From an uncultured Paracoccaceae bacterium (GTDB lineage Bacteria; Pseudomonadota; Alphaproteobacteria; Rhodobacterales; Rhodobacteraceae), in contig CAKZTM010000077.1 in NCBI GenBank assembly GCA_937920555.1, positions 1-33,654 of the forward strand: a stretch of DNA of 33,654 bases, in the 5' to 3' direction. The notes below the pieces were generated by a model. The model did not search any database. It was given only the letters and a program-made list of their open reading frames with translations, and had not been told where the DNA came from. Below are positions 16,131 through 22,790 of this stretch, in pieces. Every line of letters begins with the position of its first letter. The stretch's first letter is position 1. A program made the translations under genes and the position numbers.

Positions 16131-17096
16131 ATGAAAAAGCGTATGTTCTTAGGATTGGCCGGAGCGGCAGCAATGGTGCTCTCGTCAATCGGTGGATCTG
16201 CTCAGGCGTTTGAGCCCACAAAGCCAATCGACTTTGTGATTATGGCCGGTGCCGGTGGTGGCGCTGACCAAATCGCACGTTTCATTCAGTCCGTGGCTGA
16301 GAAAAAGGACCTGACATCACGTCCGCTCGTGCCCAACAACAAAGGTGGCGGCTCTGGTGCTGAGGCACTGATCGCACTCAAAGGGGCCAGTGATCCCGAC
16401 CACACAATCTTGGTCACACTGAACTCCTTCTTTGCCACTCCACTGCGCCAGAAGGCGCTGGATATCGACATCCAGACCTTTACACCGGTCGCTATGATGG
16501 GCGTCGATCCGTTTGTGCTTTGGGTCCACAAAGACAGTGGCATCACCACATTCGAGCAGTGGCTTGAAACCGTGAAAGCAGCCAATGGCGAGTATGTCAT
16601 GGGCGGTACAGGCAAAGGCCAGGAAGACAGCACGGTTATTGCGTGGATGGAAGGCGCCTACGACCTCAAGATCAAGTACATCCCCTATGATGGTGGTGGT
16701 GCGGTTGCCAAAGACCTCGCAGGTCAGCAGATCATGGCATCGGTCAATAACCCGGCTGAGGCCAAAGGCTTCTTCGAGTCCGGTGATGTGGTCCCTCTGA
16801 TCGCCTTCTCTGACGAGCGTATGGAAGCCTATCCTGATGTGCGCACGGTCAAAGAGCTGGGCAATGACTTCAGCTACTATAACCAGCGTGCCGTTGTGGG
16901 CGCACCGGGCATGTCCGATGAGGCAGCAGCCTACTACCAAGAGCTGTTCAAAACCATCTACGACACAGCCGAGTGGCAGGAGTATATGGCCTCTGAAAGC
17001 CTCTCTCCTTTGTGGCTGAACGCAGAAGAGCAGACAGCTTACTGGGCGACACAAGTGCAAAACCACAAGGACCTGTTTGCGGCGATGGGCGAATAA
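16131..17096 (+). CDS. TTT transporter substrate-binding protein (TctC family)
   Basis: A 321-residue periplasmic binding protein of the tripartite tricarboxylate transporter type. It has a Sec signal peptide (KKR, hydrophobic stretch to SAQA, cleavage near residue 26). The Bug/TctC core is visible: KPIDFVIMAGAGGGADQIARFI, PLVPNNKGGGSGAEALIALKG near 65-85, and the YIPYDGGGAVAKDLAGQQIMASVNNPAEA segment. GGAGG is 8 bases before ATG 16131. Codon use differs from its neighbours: 5 of its 7 arginines are CGT, and GGT is frequent, as in highly expressed genes. Lying in the oxc-frc operon, oxalate or a similar small dicarboxylate is the likely ligand. Confidence 0.9.
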   Translation: MKKRMFLGLAGAAAMVLSSIGGSAQAFEPTKPIDFVIMAGAGGGADQIARFIQSVAEKKDLTSRPLVPNNKGGGSGAEALIALKGASDPDHTILVTLNSFFATPLRQKALDIDIQTFTPVAMMGVDPFVLWVHKDSGITTFEQWLETVKAANGEYVMGGTGKGQEDSTVIAWMEGAYDLKIKYIPYDGGGAVAKDLAGQQIMASVNNPAEAKGFFESGDVVPLIAFSDERMEAYPDVRTVKELGNDFSYYNQRAVVGAPGMSDEAAAYYQELFKTIYDTAEWQEYMASESLSPLWLNAEEQTAYWATQVQNHKDLFAAMGE

Positions 17097-17147
17097 GCCT
17101 CCACTGCAAATTAACCGATACGTAAGAGCAAGAAAAAGGGGGCCGGA

Positions 17148-17651
17148 ATGCGGCTGGGAGAAATCATAACAGCGGGCGTTCTGGCCCTCTTGTCCATCTA
17201 CCTGATGGTCAAAAGCTCTGAACTTGAGATCGGGTATATTAGCGGAGAAGGGCCCGGCGGCGGTGCTTGGCCCTTCTGGCTCTCGGCAATTATGCTGATT
17301 TGCACAGGCGTCATCGCCTATAACTGGTACAAACGCACCTCACCTCCGTCACAATCCACCGAGCCACTTCTAGACAGATATGGCTGGATGATGCTGCTCA
17401 AAGTCGGTGGCGGACTGTTTTTGTTCATTGCCCTGATCGACGTGATCTCCATGTACGGCGCAATGGCGGTGTTTTTGATCTACTATGTGGGCTTTTTAGG
17501 ACGCCACTCATGGTTTTTGACCCTCTCCTTGGCGATTATCCTGCCCATTGTCTTCTTCTTCTTCTTTGAGGGCCTGATGCGGATCACAATGCCAAAAGGG
17601 CTGCCGTTCACTGAGCCATTCTTCAACGTCATGTACGAAATCATCTACTGA
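17148..17651 (+). CDS. TTT transporter small membrane subunit (TctB family)
   Basis: A 167-residue protein with four predicted membrane segments (about 5-22, 41-60, 80-105 and 118-145), as in TctB. The GYISGEGPGGGAWPFWLS segment between the first two is characteristic of the family. Sequence conservation in TctB is otherwise low. It lies between tctC and tctA with gaps of 51 and 45 bases, in the usual C-B-A order. Confidence 0.88.
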   Translation: MRLGEIITAGVLALLSIYLMVKSSELEIGYISGEGPGGGAWPFWLSAIMLICTGVIAYNWYKRTSPPSQSTEPLLDRYGWMMLLKVGGGLFLFIALIDVISMYGAMAVFLIYYVGFLGRHSWFLTLSLAIILPIVFFFFFEGLMRITMPKGLPFTEPFFNVMYEIIY

Positions 17652-17696
17652 CCGGACCAATAAGGTCAGGCCAAAACCGAAATACAAGGTAGGCAA

Positions 17697-19211
17697 ATGG
17701 AAATTCTGGGACTTCTTGGCGATGGAATGTGGTTGTCCTTACAGCCACTGAACCTGATGCTTATTTTGATTGGCGTCACACTCGGACTGTTTATCGGCGC
17801 AATGCCGGGGCTGGGCTCGGTCAACGGGGTGGCGATCCTCTTGCCGGTGACCTTTCTGGTGCCGCCGGGCTCTGCGATCATCTTTCTGGCCGCAATCTAC
17901 TACGGAGCCATGTATGGCGGCGCGATCAGCTCCATTACACTGGGCATACCGGGGGCCTCGACGGCGGTGGCCACCACATTTGACGGGCGACCGCTGGCAC
18001 TGAATGGCCGCGCAAGCCTCGCCCTTGTGACCGCGGCAATCGCCTCCTTCATTGGCGGCACCGTGGCCAATATCCTGTTCACCCTGTTTGCACCGGTCTT
18101 GGCATCTGTGGCGCTGAACTTCGGCCCGCCAGAGATCTTTGCCCTCATGCTGCTGGCCTTTGCCACCTTCGTGGGGCTGGGCGGGGATGATATTCCCAAA
18201 ACCATCTTCTCAATCTGTATCGGCCTTGTGTTCGCCGCAGTTGGATTTGACCAAATATCGGGCGCACCGCGCTTGGTCTTCTTTGACATCAGCGGCTTTT
18301 TGCACGGGATCAACTTCCTTGTGCTCGCCATCGGCGTCTACGGCATCGGAGAGATGCTGTGGACCCTCGACAGTACACGCGGCAAAATCACCTCCAGTGA
18401 GGCGAAAATGTCCTTCAAAGGCATTGTCGCCGACAGTAAGGAAGGGATGAAACGCGGCTGGAAAGGCACCACCGTGGGCTCGTTCTTGGGCTTCTTTGTG
18501 GGCATTTTGCCTGCGGCCGGCGCGACACCCGGCTCGCTGATGTCCTACGGCGTGACCAAAATGATCGCCAAAAATCCGCAAGAATTCGGCAAAGGCCATC
18601 CCGGCGGCGTCGCCGCCCCCGAGGCTGCGAACAACTCCGCCTCCACAGGCTCGATGCTGCCGATGCTGACCTTGGGCATTCCCGGCTCCCCCACCACCGC
18701 GATCCTTCTGGGCGGTATGGTGATTTGGGGCCTGACGCCCGGTCCGCGCATGTTCGTGGATCAAAGCGAATTTGTGTGGGGTCTGATCGGCTCTTTCTAT
18801 GTCTCCAACTTCTTTGCACTGGCGATCAATCTGGCCTTTATCCCGCTGTTCATCTGGATGCTGCGGATGCCGTTCACCGTGCTGGCCCCGCTGATTTTCG
18901 TCCTGTCCGTGGTCGGGGGATTTGCCGCCACACGGGATATGCATGACGTGTGGTTGATGCTGGGCTTTGGTCTGGGCGCGTTCTTCTTGCGCAAGTTCGA
19001 CTACCCGCTGGCCCCGGCTGTGCTGGCCATCGTGCTTGGCCCGATTGCCGAGCCAACCTTGCGCCAGTCCCTGCTGCTGTCTTCGGGCGATCCTGCGATC
19101 TTCTTCAACCGCCCCATCGCGGGGCCAATTACCATCGCTGCGATCATTTTGATCCTGTTGCCACTCTTTAAAGTGATCCGGGACAAAATGCGCACCCGAA
19201 ATGCCGCGTGA
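17697..19211 (+). CDS. TTT transporter large membrane subunit (TctA family)
   Basis: A 504-residue membrane protein with about twelve predicted segments. Family motifs are GLFIGAMPGLGSVNGVAILLPVTF near residues 30-53, YYGAMYGGAISSITLGIPG near 68-86, the second-half repeat GFFVGILPAAGATPGSLMSYG near 264-284, and GSMLPMLTLGIPGSPTTAILLGGM near 318-341. It is the main transport channel that works with TctB and the periplasmic TctC. AAGGTAGG precedes ATG 17697. Its last 11 bases overlap the start of the P-loop kinase gene. Confidence 0.95.
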   Translation: MEILGLLGDGMWLSLQPLNLMLILIGVTLGLFIGAMPGLGSVNGVAILLPVTFLVPPGSAIIFLAAIYYGAMYGGAISSITLGIPGASTAVATTFDGRPLALNGRASLALVTAAIASFIGGTVANILFTLFAPVLASVALNFGPPEIFALMLLAFATFVGLGGDDIPKTIFSICIGLVFAAVGFDQISGAPRLVFFDISGFLHGINFLVLAIGVYGIGEMLWTLDSTRGKITSSEAKMSFKGIVADSKEGMKRGWKGTTVGSFLGFFVGILPAAGATPGSLMSYGVTKMIAKNPQEFGKGHPGGVAAPEAANNSASTGSMLPMLTLGIPGSPTTAILLGGMVIWGLTPGPRMFVDQSEFVWGLIGSFYVSNFFALAINLAFIPLFIWMLRMPFTVLAPLIFVLSVVGGFAATRDMHDVWLMLGFGLGAFFLRKFDYPLAPAVLAIVLGPIAEPTLRQSLLLSSGDPAIFFNRPIAGPITIAAIILILLPLFKVIRDKMRTRNAA

Positions 19212-20949
19212 GGACCAGTCCTATGACGCATGGAACCCCGGATTAACCTCCGAGATACCAACGCGCCTCCTGCCTTTGGTCACACTGTTTCGACCTGAGA
19301 ACGGCACCGTCAGCTACCAAGACGCCAAAGAGGCCGCATCGTTTTGCGGCCTCAAACCTGCCGATATGGCAGCCTTCACCCTAAAGCGCCTGATCATCCA
19401 TGAATTGCTGATCCGCGTGACCGCCGACCTGTCCGTGCCCGACGGCCCCAATTACGAAGAACTGGGGATCAACCTGCGCGGTATGGTTGCCCGGATCTTT
19501 GACACCCATGTGACGCCGCAGCTGGGCGAGCTGCAAGCCACCTTTGATGACCTCAAACGCCAGGGCGAGACACTGATCCGCTCGGAGCTGGACACCTGCA
19601 TCTTCAACCGCCCCGCGCCGCAGGCACCGCCCAAAGGCCTGTTGAGCCGTCTGCTGGGCAAGTCTGAGCCCGCCACACCCACACGGGCGCCAGAAAGCCT
19701 CGCCCTTGATGAATGGCAAACCCAACTGGACGGCCAAACCGATCCGGCCCGTAAAGCGGCCCTGACCGCGCTGATCTCCATTGTGGGCGGGATCACCGCG
19801 ACACGCGGGCGCTTGATGGCCGATGCGGACATCGTGACCCGGCTGGCGCTCAACATGTACCTCAACACCTATGGAAGCCGCCAAATCGGCGAAGCCACCC
19901 AGCCGATCATCCGCGATGCGGTCAAAGCGGAGGGCTACCGGTTCCTGCCCCCCCAGACCAAACCGTTCTTTATGAATGTCAAAGGGGCATCAGCCTCGGG
20001 CAAATCCACAATCCGGCCGCAACAACGCGCGCTGGCCGAACAACTGGACGTGCCTTGGGAAGACTTCGCCCTTGTCAGTCCAGACTATTGGCGGAAATAC
20101 CTGCTCGATTACGACACGCTGGGCGAGGATTACAAATACGCCGCCATGCTCACCGGTCAGGAGCTGGAGATCATCGACAAGAAACTCGATACCTATATGA
20201 CCGCCAAAGCCGCCCGCCAAGCCATCCCGCACCTGCTGATTGACCGCTTCCGCTTCGACAGCTTCTCCACGGATGCGCAAGGCAACCTCAACACCCGCCT
20301 GCTGACCCGCTTTGGCGATACAGTATTTTTGTTCTTTTTGGTCACGCCTCCCGCCGCCACCGTCGAAAGAGCCTATAAGCGCGGGCTCGAAACTGGCCGC
20401 TTCAAGGCGGTGGATGACCTGCTCTACCACAATATTGAGGCCTATACGGGCATGCCCGAATTGTTCTTCTCATGGGTGGCCGCACAGGACAAAAAGATCC
20501 ATTTCGAGTTTCTGGACAATAGCGTGAAACTGGGCGAACGCCCGCGCACCATCGCCTATGGCTGGAACGATGCGATGACCGTTCTGGATATGGAAGGCCT
20601 GCACAATATCGACCGGTTTCGCGCGGTGAATGTGGAGGCGACAACCCCAAGCGAGGTGCTGCAACCGGCCCCCGATCTGACATTCCTGAGCCGCTGCATC
20701 GCAAAAATTGAAACGGTGACCTTCGTGAACCCCAAAAGCCGCACAATCTATGGGGCCACCAAAGCAGGCGAGTGGGTCAACCGCAGCCCCAAAACTGCCC
20801 CGGCCTCCGCCAAAGAATGGCTGGACCAACAGGGCTGGACGGATTGCCAAGAGAGCAAAGCCGACCAGATGAGCGCGGCCAGCTACGCACTGGATCAATC
20901 GCTCACTTTGGGGGTTTGGGGTGACGAAAAAACGCCCAAAACGCCCTAA
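19201..20949 (+). CDS. zeta-toxin-like P-loop kinase of unknown role
   Basis: A 582-residue protein. The first 250 residues are mostly helical and match nothing I recognise. From about 255 there is a P-loop kinase domain: Walker A GASASGKST (262-270), then LVSPDYWRKYLLDY (291-304, in the place of the zeta-toxin D-x-D/R substrate segment), a Walker B-like strand HLLIDR (344-349), FLFFLVTPP, a lid-like VERAYKRGLETGRFKAVDDLLYHN (388-411) and FEFLDNS (436-441). This order resembles zeta toxins (UDP-sugar kinases) but with a long extra N-terminus and no antitoxin nearby. The ATG at 19201 overlaps tctA by 11 bases, so it is the last gene of the oxalate/TTT operon. Phosphorylation of an unknown small molecule or protein is likely. 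Confidence 0.75.
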   Translation: MPREDQSYDAWNPGLTSEIPTRLLPLVTLFRPENGTVSYQDAKEAASFCGLKPADMAAFTLKRLIIHELLIRVTADLSVPDGPNYEELGINLRGMVARIFDTHVTPQLGELQATFDDLKRQGETLIRSELDTCIFNRPAPQAPPKGLLSRLLGKSEPATPTRAPESLALDEWQTQLDGQTDPARKAALTALISIVGGITATRGRLMADADIVTRLALNMYLNTYGSRQIGEATQPIIRDAVKAEGYRFLPPQTKPFFMNVKGASASGKSTIRPQQRALAEQLDVPWEDFALVSPDYWRKYLLDYDTLGEDYKYAAMLTGQELEIIDKKLDTYMTAKAARQAIPHLLIDRFRFDSFSTDAQGNLNTRLLTRFGDTVFLFFLVTPPAATVERAYKRGLETGRFKAVDDLLYHNIEAYTGMPELFFSWVAAQDKKIHFEFLDNSVKLGERPRTIAYGWNDAMTVLDMEGLHNIDRFRAVNVEATTPSEVLQPAPDLTFLSRCIAKIETVTFVNPKSRTIYGATKAGEWVNRSPKTAPASAKEWLDQQGWTDCQESKADQMSAASYALDQSLTLGVWGDEKTPKTP

Positions 20950-20966
20950 CCAGCCCGGCAATCAAA

Positions 20967-21009
20967 CCCGCACTAAATCCCGCACTAAATCCCGCGCTAA
21001 ATCCCGCAC
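20967..21009. repeat. 12-bp tandem repeat, 3.5 copies
   Basis: CCCGCACTAAAT is repeated at 20967-20978, 20979-20990 and 20991-21002 (one A to G change in the third) with a partial fourth copy to 21009. It starts 18 bases after the P-loop kinase stop. No coding role is seen. Confidence 0.85.
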
Positions 21010-21060
21010 CCAACTCCAAAAATCCGTTTAATCCCAAATAGATACACCCAAATCCACAAC

Positions 21061-21100
21061 TCTACTCTGCTAGCACAGTAGCACAGTTGTTAACCTTTTC
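21061..21100 (-). repeat. 40-bp dispersed palindromic element, copy 3
   Basis: The reverse complement of the element at 2517-2556 with 37 of 40 bases identical. The core at 21062-21081, CTACTCTGCTAGCACAGTAG, has one mismatched pair. Here it sits between convergent genes, 110 bases after the P-loop kinase stop. Confidence 0.85.
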
Positions 21101-21158
21101 CCGAATGCCCGACCAAAGGCATGGAGCATCGGCCATTTATTCTAAATCCCCACAGACC

Positions 21159-21266
21159 CTAAAGCGTTTTGCTTTTATCTTGAGACAGAGTGCATCACCC
21201 AACGCGTTGAAATCTTTGACTTCAGAAAGCTTTAGGTGGCGCCGGGTTTAAAGCGAAACGCTCTAA
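21159..21266 (+). repeat. 108-bp dispersed repeat, copy A
   Basis: Same length as copy B (31783-31890), with 11 mismatches and no gaps (about 90% identity). Left end CTAAAGCGTTTTGCTTTT contains a small hairpin (AAAGC-GTTTT-GCTTT); right end TTTAAAGCGAAACGCTCTAA contains another (AGCG-AAA-CGCT). The right end reaches into the acyl-CoA dehydrogenase stop codon (21263-21265). Confidence 0.9.
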
Positions 21267-22420
21267 TAGGACCGGGGCAGACCCAAAACATGCTCCGCCA
21301 AATACGACAAAATGAGATTGGTAGAGATGGGCGCCACCTGATAAAGCCGGGTCTCGCGGAACTTGCGCTCCACATCATAATCCTGCGCAAACCCGAACCC
21401 GCCATGGGTCTGCACACACACATTTGCCGCCTCAAAAGACGCATCCGCAGCCAACATCTTGGCCATGTTGGCCTCCGCGCCGGGGTTCTCGCCCGCCTCA
21501 TACAAACGCAACGCCTCGCGCACCATCAACTCCGCCGCCCGCATGTTGGCATAGGCCTTGGCCACCGGAAACTGCACCCCCTGATTTTGCCCGATGGGCC
21601 GCCCGAAAACCGCACGCGCCTTGGCATAATCCACCGACCGCTCCGTGAACCACTTGGCGTCCCCCACACATTCCGCCGCAATCAAAATACGCTCCGCATT
21701 CATGCCTGACAGGATGTAGCGAAAACCGCGCCCCTCCTGCCCGATCAGATTGGCCGCAGGCACGCGCAAACCGTCGAAAAACACCTCCGTGGTGGCATGG
21801 TTCATCATCGTGCGAATGGGCCGGATGGTCAGACCATTGCCCACAGCCTCGCGCATATCCACCAGCAAAACCGACAGACCAGACGTGGCCTTGCCCCCCT
21901 CAGGGGCCGAAGTGCGCGCCAGCAGGATCATCAGGTCCGAATGCTCCGCCCGGCTGGTCCAGATTTTCTGACCAGTGACCACAAAATCATCCCCGTCGCG
22001 CTTGGCCGTCGTGCGCAAAGCCCCGGTATCCGTACCAGAGCTGGGCTCAGTCACCCCAAAAGCCTGAAGCCGCAGCGATCCATCCGCGATCCCCGGCAAA
22101 TAAGCCTGCTTTTGCGCCTGAGAGCCGTGCCGCAAGAGCGTGCCCATTGTGTACATTTGCGCATGGCACGCCCCCGCATTCCCGCCGGAGCGGTGGATCT
22201 CCTCCAAGATCGCCGCCCCCGCCGACAGCGGCAACCCGGCCCCGCCATAAGCCTCCGGGATAAGTGCCGCCAGCCAGCCCGATTGGGTCAAAGCCTCCAC
22301 GAACTGCGACGGATACGCCATGTCGCGGTCCAGCGCGCGCCAATAGGCACCGGGAAACCGGGCGCATAGCTTGGCCACCGCATCGCGAATGTCGCTATAG
22401 TCTTCCCGCGCATCAGTCAT
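21263..22420 (-). CDS. acyl-CoA dehydrogenase
   Basis: A 385-residue FAD enzyme that makes the alpha-beta double bond in an acyl-CoA. Family signatures are clear: FGVTEPSSGTDTGALRTTA (near 125-143), the FVVTGQKIWTSRAEHSDLMILLART strand region, AERILIAAECVG (near 244), RAVFGRPIGQNQGVQFPVA (near 268-286), and the C-terminal CVQTHGGFGFAQDYDVERKFRETR (near 339-362). In the usual catalytic-glutamate positions, ERKFRETR is present but the short-chain-type E is not obvious, so the substrate class is open. The start ATG 22420 gives MTDAREDYSDIRDAV. The gene stands alone on its strand; its stop lies in the end of a 108-bp repeat. Confidence 0.93.
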   Translation of the reverse strand: MTDAREDYSDIRDAVAKLCARFPGAYWRALDRDMAYPSQFVEALTQSGWLAALIPEAYGGAGLPLSAGAAILEEIHRSGGNAGACHAQMYTMGTLLRHGSQAQKQAYLPGIADGSLRLQAFGVTEPSSGTDTGALRTTAKRDGDDFVVTGQKIWTSRAEHSDLMILLARTSAPEGGKATSGLSVLLVDMREAVGNGLTIRPIRTMMNHATTEVFFDGLRVPAANLIGQEGRGFRYILSGMNAERILIAAECVGDAKWFTERSVDYAKARAVFGRPIGQNQGVQFPVAKAYANMRAAELMVREALRLYEAGENPGAEANMAKMLAADASFEAANVCVQTHGGFGFAQDYDVERKFRETRLYQVAPISTNLILSYLAEHVLGLPRSY

Positions 22421-22541
22421 CGACGTTCCCTCAAAAGATGTACGTTATTGCTAAAGCGCTGCGGGTGAAATCGGAACCGTTTTCAGCGCATATGTCGCGG
22501 AAATCTTGGCGTTCAGGTTTTGTTAACGCGTCCCCGAGGCC

Positions 22542-22555
22542 GGTATTAAAATACC
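22542..22555. promoter_or_regulatory. inverted repeat before the acyl-CoA dehydrogenase gene
   Basis: GGTATT-AA-AATACC is a 14-base inverted repeat with perfect 6-base arms, about 120 bases before the acyl-CoA dehydrogenase start. It could be a regulator site; the regulator is not in the immediate neighbourhood. Confidence 0.3.
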
Positions 22556-22614
22556 CTCAACTGTTACCAGATCCTTACCGAACGCCCCCTTAACCGCGCC
22601 CAATGTCCCGATTT

Positions 22615-22669
22615 GTCATATAGATGTCATACAGGAGTCATACACAAGTCATACACAAGTCATACAGTT
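22615..22669. repeat. five direct 11-bp repeats starting GTCATA (Pho-box-like)
   Basis: Five head-to-tail 11-base units: GTCATATAGAT, GTCATACAGGA, GTCATACACAA twice, and GTCATACAGTT. The first six bases are constant and the rest drift. An 11-base period puts each GTCATA on the same face of the helix, as in PhoB/OmpR-type sites built from CTGTCAT at 11-base spacing. It lies about 195 bases before the acyl-CoA dehydrogenase. Confidence 0.85.
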
Positions 22670-22730
22670 TGATGCGTTTAAAAAGACCCGTTAACCATTT
22701 GATTCGAAGCCATAATTCCACCCCAAAGTC

Positions 22731-22751
22731 AAAAGAGGCGCAAATTGCGCC
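22731..22751 (-). terminator. Rho-independent terminator of the papain/caspase unit
   Basis: On the minus strand GGCGC-AATTT-GCGCC (extendable to GGCGCAA/TTGCGCC) is followed by TCTTTT. It lies 40 bases after the caspase stop and ends the two-gene unit. Confidence 0.75.
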
Positions 22752-22790
22752 CCTTGCCGGTATTTCGCAGTCGCAACATTTGGGTCAGTC

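Larger units (their letters stand above)
20950..21262. other. repeat-filled region between convergent genes
   Basis: A 313-base stretch between the stops of the P-loop kinase (+) and the acyl-CoA dehydrogenase (-). It is made of the 12-bp tandem repeat, the 40-bp palindromic element and most of a 108-bp dispersed repeat; I see no gene in it. Confidence 0.75.
22421..22790. other. regulatory-looking intergenic region
   Basis: A 370-base stretch between the start of the acyl-CoA dehydrogenase and the end of the caspase gene, both on the minus strand. It contains the inverted repeat at 22542-22555, five 11-bp repeats at 22615-22669, a TTAACCAT motif at 22691-22698 that resembles a CtrA half-site, and the caspase-gene terminator. 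Small open frames here look spurious. Confidence 0.6.

Noticed and set aside
22615..22669. CRISPR-like array
   Set aside because: Units are 11 bases with no spacers and no cas genes nearby; it fits tandem binding sites.
22673..22698. Full CtrA site near TTAACCAT
   Set aside because: The second TTAA is at 9-base rather than 7-base spacing; only a half-site can be claimed.
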